From positions 2,020,001-2,084,000 of the forward strand of contig NC_087181.1 of the NCBI RefSeq assembly GCF_035594125.1: a DNA stretch of 64,000 nt, written 5' to 3'. The notes under the pieces were generated by a model that was not told the DNA's origin, did not search any database, and was given only the letters and a program-made list of their open reading frames with translations. This document shows, one piece after another, positions 12,915 through 24,949 of the stretch (position 1 is its first letter; each line of letters opens with the position of its first letter). The position numbers and the translations under genes were made by a program. The stretch is from Scylla paramamosain (lineage: Eukaryota > Arthropoda > Malacostraca > Decapoda > Portunidae).

Positions 12915-13265
12915 ACCTCACTTCTCGCAGGCTACAGGCAGACACACCGCCTCTCCCTGTAGGCTACGGTTACATTCATTCTCCTAGCAGAATACAAACA
13001 CCCGCTCTTTTTACGAATACTGGCCACTTTCCCTGCAGGTCACAGCCACCCACTCCTTCCTTGCAGACCAGAGCCAAAGTTAATCCCCTTTCCTGCAGGT
13101 CACAGCTACCTCATCTCTCCCTGCAGGCCACAGCTACCACTCCTTCTCCCTGCAAGCAACAGTTCCCCAACCCCTTCTCTACAGGCCACGTCATCCCCCC
13201 AACTCCCTGTAGGCCACGAGTATCCCCTCCTGCAGGTCGCCGCCACGCTCCCAGCAGGCCGGCGG
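12915..13265. repeat. Degenerate 28-32 bp minisatellite
   Basis: The core CTGCAGGCCACAGCYACC recurs with the GCAGG-type anchor at 12927, 12959, 12987, 13035, 13063, 13095, 13123, 13152, 13181, 13209, 13232 and 13253. Most steps are 28-32 bases and the last two are shorter. The period is not a multiple of three and the units vary freely, so the open frame through it is not a repeat protein. Confidence 0.85.
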
Positions 13266-13335
13266 CACATCCTGCTCAGGTGCTCCATTCTCCCCAGTGC
13301 GTGCCTGCGTTCATCTGGGATCCTGAGCCGCCATA

Positions 13336-13579
13336 AGCATTAGCTTCATGAGCATTATTAATTCCCACCTGCTAACCTGACGTTTAATTAAAATCAGAGG
13401 CCCGCGCGCGTCGCTTTAATATACCTGGCTGGCGGAAGGTTTACCTGAGGCGTTAATCACCTTCAGGTACGGGGCTCATCCCACCGGGCCCTCTGCCACC
13501 GGGGATGTTATGAGGCGGGTCCGCGAGGCCGCCCGTGCCTCGAGATGGATGGTGATTGATAGTGACGCTTTTATAGCCC
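13336..13579. other. GC/TAAT-rich unique sequence with inverted repeat
   Basis: Alternates CpG-rich stretches with TTAATTA-type words. TACCTGA (13442-13448) faces TCAGGTA (13463-13469) across a 14-base loop containing GTTAATCAC. The mix resembles a developmental enhancer, but this is inference without comparison. Confidence 0.3.
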
Positions 13580-13635
13580 GCCACCCCCACCACCACCCCC
13601 ACCACCACCACCACCACCACCACCACCACCACCAC
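13580..13635. repeat. (CCA)n microsatellite
   Basis: CCA units with CCC interruptions at the left side; Gly or Pro frames only. Confidence 0.95.
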
Positions 13636-13806
13636 AACACTGCATTAAAGCTATAGTAAAAATATTTGTTTCGTCCGTGGCTGTACTATGTTGGTGGTGT
13701 TTGTTGTTGTTCATCTTTTTCTTTTTCCTTTTTTTTTCTTCTATCGTTTCCTTGGCGAATGAAGTGCTATATTGCAATGAGATAATTTATAGCATTTTTC
13801 TTCCAT

Positions 13807-13828
13807 ACACACACACACACACACACAC
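13807..13828. repeat. Short (AC)n run
   Basis: Eleven AC units, separated from the larger AC run at 13872 by 43 bases. Confidence 0.95.
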
Positions 13829-13870
13829 GTAGACAAACAAACAAATTAATACATGAACATGCAATCAACA

Positions 13871-14660
<790 letters not shown>

Positions 14661-15076
14661 ACACCATCCGACCGACTTCAGCGGCCATCTTGTGTGTCGG
14701 TCTTCCTCTGTCTGCACTCCCGTGGTTTTATCACTGTAGTTGCGTTAACAGTGGACTGGGAGGCTGCCGCAGGGTACCCCGAGGCCCTGAACATCCCCGC
14801 CGGCCGTACACGTGTAATTGACCTCCCCAGGCAACCCACAGAGGCTGAGAAGAGTGAGAAAAGTGCGTTGGTGCAGAGTGCGCGCTGGTGCCGAGTCGCG
14901 GGCTAGGTGCAACGCGTGGACCCGGAGCAACAAGTAGTCCAGAGCCTCTCGCTGGCCTCCCGCCACCTCGCTCTCCTCCTGTTTCCCTCCTTCACCAGGC
15001 CTCGCTACCTCCACACATTCGGGCTGGCATCCTCGCGCCGCCACACCTTCAACATTATCCGCCCAAGCAGGTGAGG
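14661..15076 (+). other. CpG-rich block ending in a good splice donor
   Basis: CpG is much more frequent here than in the flanks. A GGCCATCTTG word (YY1/Pleiohomeotic-like) lies near 14680. The block ends AAGCAG|GTGAGG with GT at 15071, a strong donor consensus. It could be a noncoding first exon, or a first coding exon in a frame that stays open from 14888 to the donor without an ATG. No acceptor or downstream exon can be assigned, so this stays a candidate. Confidence 0.2.
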
Positions 15077-15131
15077 CACAAGCTTTGCACTTTCCTCAAC
15101 TTTGTTTAGGTTGTGGTCCCACCCCCTCCTT

Positions 15132-15195
15132 CCCCGCCCCGCCCCGCCCCGCCCCGGCCCCTTTCCTCCCCTCCTCCCCTCCCTCCCTCCCTCCC
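15132..15195. repeat. (GCCCC)n and (CCCT)n tract
   Basis: About five GCCCC units at 15132-15157 and CCCT-type units to 15195. The minus strand has repeated G4 runs and could form a G-quadruplex. Confidence 0.9.
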
Positions 15196-16102
15196 ACACC
15201 ACCATCCTCTCTCCCAGTGCTCACCTGGCCTTGACCCCCCTCCCCCTCCTCCCCTCCCTTTCCCCAGCGCTCCCTCCTCCGTGCCATGGTCGCCGCCCCA
15301 AACATATGGTTGTGAATATTGATCTGGAGGCTCGTCAATGGTGGTGTGCGTCAGCCCGTGTTTATGGGCGGCTGACGAAGGCGAGGCGGCCGCCGCTGTC
15401 CCACTGTCGTCTTGCCAACCTCGTTCATTATTCCCCGCTGACCTCACCTGCTCCCCTCGTGCCTTTATTTTTGGGAGGGAGGGGCGTGGGAGGGGGCGTG
15501 GCTCGGCTCTCCACTTTTTTTTTCTGTCTGATGTGATATAAGGTGCAGTGGTTGCTATATTCATGTTTTATTTATTTATTTATTCATTTTATTTTATTAT
15601 TTTTTTGTTTGGCAGTGTGACATGATGTGAAATTAATTGGAAATGTTGTGGTGACTATTTTTCCTGTGTCCATTCTCTTGCAACACTTGTAGATAAACAA
15701 ATATTATAACTTTTTTTTTAAAGCGTCATATGATATGTAATGCTGCGTATGCTGACCAAGACATTTCGCAATACAATATCATTTGGCGACCAAAAAAAAA
15801 AAAAAAAAAGACAAAGCGGTGAAGAAAATAAATAAAAAAATGAAAATACTTCTCTATTGATAATTATCAATGCAGCGTCACAAAGTTGTGTCACGCCTTG
15901 CTGAATTTGTCCATTTACGTCATCAGTCAAACACACGAAACACATCACGTCACTCTTTTATATATGGCACCGGGAACTTGAGTGCGGCCTAACTTTTCTA
16001 TTATCTGCCTGAGTCTATCTGATACTCCAAAACATACCGGGGAGGATTACTTACTAGTAGAAGAGTTTTGTGAGCTCGATGCAAACATGAAATTCCATCA
16101 CG
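15196..16102. other. Unique sequence, no gene seen
   Basis: 15196-15530 is C-rich then CpG-rich; 15540-15980 is AT-rich with an A-run at about 15792-15809. Frames of up to 150 codons on either strand at 15100-15560 come from the C-rich tract. Confidence 0.45.
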
Positions 16103-16209
16103 TCCTCCTCCTCCTCCTCCTCCTCCTCCTCCTCCTCCTCCTCCTCCTCCTCCTCCTCCTCCTCCTCCTCCTCCTCCTCCTCTTCCTCCTCCTCCTCCTC
16201 CTCCTCCTC
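16103..16209. repeat. (TCC)n microsatellite
   Basis: TCC/CTC units with one CTT variant near 16181. Confidence 0.97.
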
Positions 16210-16377
16210 GCGTGACCTTGGCTGGAGTGGTGGAACAGTGAGTGGGCCACGCCGCAGGGGACTCGAAATAAGTTAGCAGGTCATGTCTTGCCGAACTGAG
16301 GGTTATGAGCCGCGATGTACGTGTTCGCGTGTCTCTGAGAGGGACTGCTCAGTGTGGTGGCATTATGGTTTTACTGT

Positions 16378-16477
16378 TATTGTTGCTGCTGCTGCTGCTG
16401 CTGCTGACGTTGTTGTTGTTGTTGCTGTTGTTTTGTTGTTGTTGTTGTTGTTGTTGTTACTATTATTATTATTATTG
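16378..16477. repeat. TTG/CTG/ATT composite microsatellite
   Basis: CTG block, TTG block with one CTG, then a short ATT block. Neighbouring blocks differ by single bases. Confidence 0.92.
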
Positions 16478-16551
16478 TTTTATGTATTTAGTTGCATTTA
16501 ATGTTATATTTTTAAGCATTATATGCTTATTTTCGTTTCTTTCATTTCGAA

Positions 16552-16675
<124 letters not shown>

Positions 16676-16779
16676 TCATTTATCTATCTCTCTGTAGCAC
16701 ATGATCATATAATAACACCACACAAAAACACAGTAAATAGCAATATGGCCAAGGGTGACACAACGAAGTGCTCGGGTTC

Positions 16780-17075
16780 AGTAATAAGGATAGAACAATA
16801 AACTATGGGTTCAACCTTGAAAAAGTTAGATAAAAAAAAAAAAAAAGAGGAAGGAACTGATTAAAAAAAAAAAAAGAGGAAGGAACTGATTCTCGAATAG
16901 AGTGGTGGATAAATGGAGTAGACTAAGTGATCAGGTTGCTAGTCCTGAGTCATTTGGATATTTAAAAATTAAAGATTAGTCAAATTCATGGATTAGGATG
17001 ATAAGTAGGCATGTTTCATATAGGGATTGTCACATTTATTCCTGGTGGCTTCTTGTAACTTTTCGTATGTTCTTA
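16780..17075 (+). mobile_element. LINE family A, decayed C-terminus and 3' tail
   Basis: This is the end of a non-LTR retrotransposon ORF2 plus tail, with frameshifts. GFNLEKVR is read at 16807-16830 and, in another frame, NRVVDKWSRLSDQV from 16896. That order (hydrophobic-Lys-Val-Arg, then N-R-V-V-x-x-W-x-x-L) is typical of the C-terminal part of CR1/Jockey-type reverse transcriptase ORFs. The tail near 16995-17075 (AAGTAGGCATGTTTCATATAGG..., GGTGGCTTCTTGTAAC, TTCTTATG words) also occurs at 23.7 kb and, inverted, at 26.7 kb. A 30-bp block is duplicated inside it (16831-16890). Non-functional. Confidence 0.75.
16831..16890. repeat. 30-bp tandem duplication with A-runs
   Basis: A-run followed by GAGGAAGGAACTGAT, present twice in direct succession; it disrupts the LINE frame. 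Confidence 0.95.
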
Positions 17076-17459
17076 TGTCTACTAGCACACTTTGGGATTT
17101 TACGTCATTGCTTGTGAAAGCATGCAATACCCTGCGTCTCGTTTGGCAGTGCGAGTAACAGTTAAGCATTGTGAAGCAGCTGCAATTACAGGAATGTCTT
17201 GCATACTGAAAGCAGTGTTGGCCCAGCCAGGCGCCCAGTCAGTGTGTCGCATAGCTGCCTCCATGTACAACCAGCGTCTGAAGTTCACGAACAGTCAGCT
17301 AAGGCAGTATCACTATGTTCATGTGGCAAATTGCTTGTCTTGTAAATTTCCTCCCGTGACTTCCATATCAATGTTGCGTTAGTTCCCAGCTTAACTTTTC
17401 TCTAACGACCATCAAGCTTACGGATTGAAATCAGCTGATCCTGTCCAGCAAAATATGCA
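17076..17459. other. Unique sequence, no gene seen
   Basis: A 96-codon frame (17092-17382, no ATG at its start) is non-repetitive but matches nothing I recognise; the opposite strand is open for 62 codons. Confidence 0.4.
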
Positions 17460-17489
17460 AATGATGATGATGATGATGATGATGATGAT
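17460..17489. repeat. (ATG)n microsatellite
   Basis: Ten ATG units. Confidence 0.95.
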
Positions 17490-17749
17490 ACTACAGATTA
17501 TAATGATACTATTAATAGCTATAGTAATCGTAATAATAAACCGGCTCATATTTCTGGGCAGGCGGAACACAAGCAAGGCCACCTGTGATGTGTTGCCTGG
17601 CCACTTTGTGCTCCTCGAGTGTGCCGCGCCTCCCGTAATCAGTGCTGCTTGTCTTTAGTGTCCTGTGTACTCGAGCACGTCGACAAACTACTGGCGAGCG
17701 TCTCCTGAATCTGTCCTATTCATCTAGCAATCTATTTAAGAACCAATTC

Positions 17750-17881
<132 letters not shown>

Positions 17882-18046
17882 TCATTTGACATATGTACTG
17901 TGCAGAAATACTCCGTATCTTACACAGGTGTCTTTAAGTGCAAGCGTTGGAAATGTTTGGTAGTCGGTGGTGATTGTGTCTAGGATTATATAGTCGATCT
18001 GAGTTATCTTTCTGTGCATTTTATCCAATTCATTCATCCTCTCTCC

Positions 18047-18310
<264 letters not shown>

Positions 18311-18775
18311 CAAAGTTTTAGAGAGACGCGCACGTAGTATGTGGGTAATATGAAGACAGGAGGCAAGGCAGGTCGGTGCATCAAGAGAGTGTCCTGTGGT
18401 GGGGTGATGGAGTGAAACACGGGAGGCAGTCAGCATGGCGGCGGGCGGCAGCGGTGGGATGACTATGTGATGCTGAGAAAGGCCTATAGGGAGGCTCGCG
18501 GCCTGTTACCTGCCACCACTGTGCTGTCTGCCCCTCATGCCCCTCCTCGACGACTGCCACGGAGCTCCCGGTGCTGCCGTCGTTCCTTCCAGAGCGTCAG
18601 TCAACTGACAAGACGCGCCGTAATAAACTGAAGCGTATCTCCAGGCGGGTCTTGTGTGGAGAGAAAATAGCTTGCAGGCGGACAAGCAGCTCTGGGAATT
18701 AACGCCATAAGCCAAGACAGAGGCCAGATGCAAATGTGGCGATGGGGACGAGGGATGCTGGTGTCTGGAGTGTGC
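18311..18775. other. GC-richer unique sequence
   Basis: An ATG at 18435 in a good context opens MAAGGSGGMTM then stop. It would only be meaningful if spliced, for example at the GTGGGA near 18453. Otherwise no gene is seen. Confidence 0.3.
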
Positions 18776-19262
18776 AAGGAGGAGGAGGAGGACGAAGGAG
18801 ACGAAGATAAATAAGAACAAGTACAAGAAGGTACGAAGGAGTAGAATAAGGCGAAGGCGACAAAAAGGAATATCGTCATAACAAGAACAAGAAGGAATGT
18901 AAGAGGAGGAAGAGGAAGAGAAGGACTAGGAAGAGGAGGGGAAGGAGAGAGAGTAGGAGGAAGTGTCGTGAGGAGAGGAAGAGGAGGAAGGGGAAATAGA
19001 GGAACTGCAAGAGAAGTTGGAAGATAATGAGAAAGAAGAGGGGTAGAAAGCCGGAGAGAATTAACAAGAGAATTAACAGGAGCAGGACGAGGAAGAAGAG
19101 GAAGATGAAAAAGAGAAGAAAGGGAAGGAGAGAATTGGAAGAGAATGAACAGGAAGATAACGAGAAAGAACAGGAAGAAGAAGAAAAAAAAAATCAGATA
19201 AAGGAAAAGGAGGAGAAAGAAGAGGATGAGGAGAAGGTTGAGGAGGGGAAGGAAGAAGGGTT
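18776..19262. repeat. Long polypurine (GGA/GAA) tract
   Basis: About 490 bases of almost pure purine on the plus strand, built from degenerate GGA, GAA and AAGAGG words. Gives Glu/Lys/Arg-rich frames on the plus strand and Leu/Ser/Phe-rich frames on the minus strand. Confidence 0.9.
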
Positions 19263-20902
19263 TTGGAAGTGCATGTCGCTAAGGGAACCGGAGCAGCATT
19301 AGTATAGTGAGGCAAGCTTTGTGTCGCCAAGGGGAAGACGTCTTAACACTGCACTTGAAAACCATCCCCGTCCCTGCCTGCCCACCCCCACCCACGCCAC
19401 CCACATCTTAAATCAAGCTTTCCACTGAATCGCATCATGGAAATTACTGATGTTTTTCTCCACGTCTTGCTCTAATAAGGGATGTGATCATGAGTAGGTT
19501 ATTTGAACAAACTTGCTTTTATTCCGTTCTTTCTTTGTCGATGTTTGCTTGCCTTCATTCAGTCATTCAATTCATTCATCGGGTACAATTTGCATTCATA
19601 TTCCATCTTTTATTATTTTTCCTTTCACTCATTTCGTTATTCGTCCATCACTTACAAATCTCATTCATTTGATTATTTACATTTTTTTTTTTTTTTTTTT
19701 TTTGCACATTCATTCATTAGATAAAATTATAATCTGTGGGGATCACGCCGGGACACAGGCCTCATTAGCACTGCCCTGGCCAACCTTGAAAACTGTTCTG
19801 AGGATTTTGGCCTCTGCGGGGGAGGGATTGGGAGGGGCGGATGTCACCAGCAATTTCACCGCGTAACAAGACGAATCATGTACATTAAGAAACAAACCTA
19901 CGCAGAATTCGAGGGAGGTTTTCAAAGCTTACTCTAGTGGTGGAGGGCTTTGCTAGGAACAGTCAGCTTTCAGTGAACCAATGCTGACAAGACACGTGGT
20001 TCCCTATCGAAGACCAATGCGTCCTAGAAAAAAAAAAAAGAAGGCAGATGGTGTGAATTACAAGTGAAAGTAGGGTTGAATCCCACTACGTTGTTCTGGT
20101 TTATAATACTGTGTCAAGCTCTTTTAAAACGGTTCATGTCCAATGGAAGAGAAAAAGCAAAATATATATCTCAGTTATAATCATGAAGGAGGGTGACCTT
20201 TAATTTTTGACGACCGCTTTTGACTCTATTTGGGGACCGGCACCTCAGTGGGCTTTCCTTTTCTTGTACTTTTGTTGCCTTTGGCCGGTGTCCCTCCTAT
20301 ATATAATATAAAATAAAAAATAAGTCACGCCACCGGTAAGTTAAAGTGACGCCTTTTGACGCCTTTTTCACCTACATTTGCGTGCTCGGCGTGGTGTCCC
20401 CGTGGCGCCTTTAATGTGTGGAGTGTCGGGAGGGAAGCAGCACACAGGAGGGCCATCGGATCCCCGCGCGCCTCAAATACTTGACACCTTCAGGCCACAT
20501 AGCAGCGCGGCCATCGTCTCCAGGCAACCACTTCTGTCCGCCTGAACCTCCACCCTTACTCCAGCCCACCGCTCCGCTTCTTCTTTGTCATTCCCACTCA
20601 CTATCCATTACTTTTCCTTTGCATCCCTCCTCGCCTTGGCCTGCATTCTTGAACCCTTACTTCGGCGCCCTACAACACCTGTGACCTTGGATCCTTCTCC
20701 CCTTACTCCTTTATGTCAGCTCCCTCTCACTTTCTCTTGTTTTACTATCTGCGGTTATAAAGGCAAAGAGGTTTTATATAATTTATTATTGTGTTTGTGT
20801 TTTCACCTTTGGCATCTTTTTTGTACCAATAATTTATATGTATTTTTTGAAAGTTTAATTATGTGGCGCTATAAAGTTAAATTGTTGCGGCGCCAAACTC
20901 AA
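19263..20902. other. Unique sequence, no gene seen
   Basis: T-run at 19682-19703. 20330-20560 is CpG-rich and has conserved-noncoding character; 20560-20760 is C/T-rich. No coding frame supported. Confidence 0.45.
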
Positions 20903-20935
20903 TCAGTCAGTCAGTCAGTCAGTCAATCGATCAGT
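20903..20935. repeat. (CAGT)n microsatellite
   Basis: About six CAGT units decaying into CAAT/CGAT. A similar tract lies at 34737. Confidence 0.92.
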
Positions 20936-22440
20936 GAATTATTCAGACCTTCTCCGTGGTCCCCCCATCACCTGTATACATGTTAGTACATTCATCCTGC
21001 GTCACCGGCACTCAACACCCAGCCCTCTTTCCCACCACCACATGTCATGTATTACCTCCCTTCCCTGCCTCGCCCCGCCATCCCCAAGGACGCTCTGTTC
21101 AGTACTTTTTTTTCATGTGTTCTGAAAAAAAAAAAAAAAAAAAAAAAAGGTCGCATTGAATTAGTATTGTATCGGAGATTCCAGTCAATCGATATATGGA
21201 TTTGTGTTATGTTTATGTATGATTTGTTCTTCTAAGGTTCAAAATAAGAAAAAAAAAATGTAAAAATGCCTATCTTTGAATACCCACCATATTGAATGTT
21301 ATACATATTATGAGATCCAAAACAGGTTCTTGAGAGTCATTTTAACACTCACCTCCACATCTCAACTTTAATTTCACCGCACTGAGCATAATACATTTTT
21401 TTATTTATTTTTTTTTTTATTAAGCTTCAAAACACTTTCTGGGAATCTCATTTTAGCATTTCCCGCCACAGCACAAAAATTCCGTGGCGGGGAAATATTG
21501 GCTCTATATCGGCGAGCATTTTCAGGAAAAGCACCGCGATGAGGAGCGTCGATACATCTGGCGTGTCTAGGGCATCGGCCACGCTCACTAGGATGGCGTC
21601 TCCTTCCTGGGGCATCGGTTAGAGGAGGTGGGGTGAGGAGGAGGAGGAGGAAAGGAGGCCATTCGCTTTCTCTGGGTGATAACGAAGCCTCCCAGACTCG
21701 TTATATCACCCGGCCAGGATCGCTGTATCGCCCCACCATCAGTCTTGTGTCCGCGCCGTCCCCTGAGACGCTGCCAGGCCTCTACAACACATATTTCCTT
21801 TTACCGCCGGAATTCCTTTGCCTCCAAGTCGTGCCTCACAAATCTGTATGAAACAAAACTATAGAGACAATCATTTGGAAAGCAGTGACCAGTAGAGTGT
21901 AATTGAAATTGTACTTATCATCCTAAACTGAAATACGAACATAAAATATGAGCATAAAACATCACAAACTCTCATTTCCTGGCGTATCTTTACTGTGCCA
22001 ATGTTTCTGCCCTGCATATAAATCCTGGTCGTTTATTATCTAAGTCGAAACCAATTGCAACGTCGACTGTCAGAGATTATATGGACAGAAAATATTTAAT
22101 CTGCTAATTCCGGGCCTCGGTAACTTAGTTATCACCACTAGCCAGCCCCATCGCCCCGGACACCACACAAGTAAGCTTTGGGAGGTGAGGGCGGGTGGTA
22201 AACTCTAATTAACTTGATGTACATAAGTGTGTTCAGGAATATATTACAACATCCTTAATTTTAATATCGCGTGCCTCCATAATCTTAAGGAGCGGAGAGC
22301 AACACCACAATTCCCTTTTAAAAATGCAAAGAGTTTACTTGACAGCAAATTATTTAAGCAAAGTTCCTCTCTGGCCAAATAAAGGTTGGTAATGGTGTTG
22401 GTTCCGGGGCGTGCTCAGACCAGGGTGGGGAGCATTACAG
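20936..22440. other. Unique sequence, no gene seen
   Basis: A-run at 21125-21148; T-run near 21400. 21480-21800 is CpG-containing. No gene recognised. Confidence 0.45.
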
Positions 22441-22758
22441 GGGCTTTTCTCCTTAAAACTGGCGAAGGGAGAAGGAAGGGAGGGCAGGGCTAAGACTAGG
22501 GAAGGAGGGGGTGTTGGGGAGGCGAGAAAGGAAGCGCCAAGGAGGAGGGTTGAAAGAGTCCGGATGAAAAGTAGAGAAAGCGTGGGAAGAGATGTGTGCC
22601 GGGGAAGGGAACAGAAAGACCGGAGGAAAGAGGAAGACGAAACGAATGTTAAAAAAAATCAGAAGAAAAACTTTCGGGGGAAAAAAAAATGAAACAGGAA
22701 GACGAAGAAACAAAGTTGATGCAAGATAATGTAATGAGTGTTCTTACTTAGGAGATGA

Positions 22759-22760
<2 letters not shown>
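22441..22760. repeat. Purine-rich degenerate tract
   Basis: GAAGG/GGAAAG-rich, weaker strand bias than at 18776-19262; leads into the GA run. Confidence 0.6.

Positions 22761-22847
<87 letters not shown>
22761..22847. repeat. (GA)n microsatellite
   Basis: Perfect GA run of about 43 units. Confidence 0.98.
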
Positions 22848-22851
<4 letters not shown>

Positions 22852-23271
22852 CCATAAAACTTTAAATCCTAAAAAGAGGTAAAAAATAATCCAGAGAGTC
22901 ACGAGACATTTCTAGCTTGAATCATTAATATTAAAGAATCGATAAAAAGGAAATTGGGGAGGGAGGGAAAATTAAAGAAGAGGGACACGGGCAGCTTACT
23001 TAGGCCTGGGGAGCACGTCGGGTATAATAAAAGCAACTGAGGCAGAGAGGTTGTGCACTAGAAACGACGTGATTATGTGGGAAAGTGGCCACTGGGACAT
23101 AAACCTTAATGTTCGTGGTCCATTAACACTTTATTCCCGCTATGAAGCCGTACAAAGGTCGTACATTCTAATAAGGAGCCTTTATGCCCTAAACTTCAAC
23201 TACGTACCGGCAAAAGTCATCGTTAATGGCGGAAGACTGAAGACAAAGGAGCGCCGTGCACGAACCTGTGC
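22848..23271. other. Unique sequence, no gene seen
   Basis: 23050-23270 alternates CpG words with TTAAC/TAATGG words and is one of the better conserved-noncoding candidates by appearance. A 74-codon frame there has no recognisable motif. Confidence 0.4.
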
Positions 23272-23412
23272 TTAGTGACAGCTGGGGAGGTAGACGGAGA
23301 GGCAGGGTTAGTGGACAGCTAAGTAGGTAAGGAAAGGCAAGTGAAGTGCACAGCTAAGCAGGGGTAGATGGTAGGTGGTGTTAGTGCACAGGTAAGTAGT
23401 GACAGGCTGGGT
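23272..23412. repeat. 36-bp tandem repeat, four copies
   Basis: Units start TTAGTGACAGCT (23272), TTAGTGGACAGCT (23308), AAGTGCACAGCT (23344) and TTAGTGCACAGGT (23381), steps of 36, 36 and 37 bases. A further relative, GTGCATAGGTAAGCACGGG, lies near 23870. Confidence 0.85.
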
Positions 23413-23454
23413 GTTATTTTCATTTTTTTTGTTTTAAGGTGTGTGGGTTGGGGA

Positions 23455-23800
23455 AGTGTAGACTAAGAGTGGATCTGATGGAGGTGTTTCAGAGGCAAAA
23501 GGGATGTCACGAGTGATGTAAACAAGATCCTTGGGGTTAGATGTCACGATCAGATTACAGATAATGGTTTTAAGTTTGGTAAAGTTAGATCTTATAAATA
23601 AAGAAACTGGCTCTCAAAGTGGTAGATAACTGGGATAGACTCAGATGTTAATGCTAAATCAATAGGGAGCTTTAAAAAAAAATAAATAAATTGATGCATG
23701 TGTGAGAGATGATAGCTGTACATAGGCATGCATATTTTATACAGGCAATGCTGGGTGTAGGCTCACTGGCTTCTTTTAGCGTCCCTTTTGTTCTAATGCC
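23455..23800 (+). mobile_element. LINE family A, decayed C-terminus and 3' tail
   Basis: Reads DLMEVFQRQKG near 23473-23506, then GFKFGKVR near 23566, then KVVDNWDRLR, then the tail with CATAGGCATGCATATTTTATACAGG and ACTGGCTTCTTTTAGCG. The same elements in the same order occur at 16780-17075, so both are the same family and orientation. Several stops and shifts; inactive. It interrupts the tandem repeats on either side. Confidence 0.75.
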
Positions 23801-24139
23801 CTTATGCAACACAAACACTTGCCCACGATCCTACAGTTAATGACGTGTATAGACTTGGGGAGGAGGATCAGTGCATAGGTAAGCACGGGTAGTATCTTCA
23901 CTTCTGTTCCGGAGTATGGAAGAATGTCTCTAGGGAAGAAGGGGTTGTTTTGTGTAGGTTGGCACACTCTTTCTTATTGGTATGGCTTTGTAATTCAGAT
24001 AGAAAGTTAATGCACAATAAGCGGGATATGAATGAATGATATTAATTTTTACTTCTGTTTTGAAGTGTATACTTAAGCAACATTTGTTTATAAGTTCACA
24101 GAGTCACTTAATCGTTTCATATTTGTATCGCATCCCTTG

Positions 24140-24320
24140 CCAAACGAAGCATAGCGCACAAGCATACATACGGCATAAATGTTCTTTACTTGCCAGACAT
24201 ACTCGTAAATGTTCTTTACTTACCAGACATAAATGTTCTTTACTCGCCAGACGAAGCATAGTGCACAAGCAAACATACGACATAACTGTTCTTTACTTGT
24301 TTTCCTACTTGTTTTCCTAC
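24140..24320. repeat. Nested tandem repeat
   Basis: AAATGTTCTTTACTTGCCAG recurs three times (24177, 24207, 24231) plus AACTGTTCTTTACTTG (24284). Two larger blocks, ACGAAGCATAGYGCACAAGC (24144 and 24251), bracket the short ones, and TTTTCCTACTTG is doubled at the right end. The frame at 24036-24335 therefore shows repeated CSLL/RHK words, but nothing suggests a protein. Confidence 0.88.
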
Positions 24321-24949
24321 TCTTCTGAAGTGTGAACGTAAGCAAAATGTACAAGTACTTGCTTTTAAGTCGGCAGTGTCAGTTAGCAGTTACAGTGTTT
24401 TGTGTTTTTTTACGCCTTATGTGTCAGCAGGAGAAGAGTTTAACACAGGTAAACTGAGATAGATTACAGTTACTAGTTTTTTGCAGGTCTTCCAAAGTGT
24501 CTACGTACGTGAGCAAAAATAAGGAGTGCTTCTCTTTAAAGTTGGCATGGTTAGTTAGCAGTCCCTTTGCTTCACCTGTGCTCCACTTTGCAGGCTGGAG
24601 GCAGTACAGGAATGGCTCGGTGAACGCCGTTGCCTCTGTTATGGCGTGTAAAGGTGCAGGGTTCGTGACCAGTGGGGCCCGAGACTACTGGGGGAGAACA
24701 TGATCAGGCTGGAGCTGTTGACTTCAGGTGTCTCTTGGAAAGTTGTTGTAATACTCTTATAACATCGTCCGAGTTGGAGACTTTAGCAAAAAGGTCAGAA
24801 ATTTGCTCCTGGCCGCCATAGCGACTTTCTGGGGACCCCGCTAGAAGGGCTTCCCGCCTCTCTCCAAACCCCATTACGAAAACTTTCCGCCACGGTCTTT
24901 ATTATCATTTATTTTCCCCCTCCCTAGTGGAACCCTTGGCCACACTGAC
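24321..24949. other. Unique sequence with faint long-range repetition
   Basis: Words near 24320-24390 (TCTTCTGAAGTGTGAACGTAAGC, CTTTTAAGTCGGCAGTGTCAGTTAGCAGT when compared piecewise) recur in altered form near 24050-24110 and 24485-24565, so the nested array seems part of an older, larger duplication. No gene seen. Confidence 0.4.

Noticed and set aside
13061..13336. Pro/Gln-rich repeat protein
   Set aside because: Underlying DNA repeat has a 28-32 base period that breaks frame.
23272..24320. CRISPR-like array
   Set aside because: Repeats are adjacent, diverged and lack unique equal-length spacers; the setting is eukaryotic.
24036..24335. Protein with CSLL-RHK repeats
   Set aside because: Derived from nested noncoding tandem repeat.
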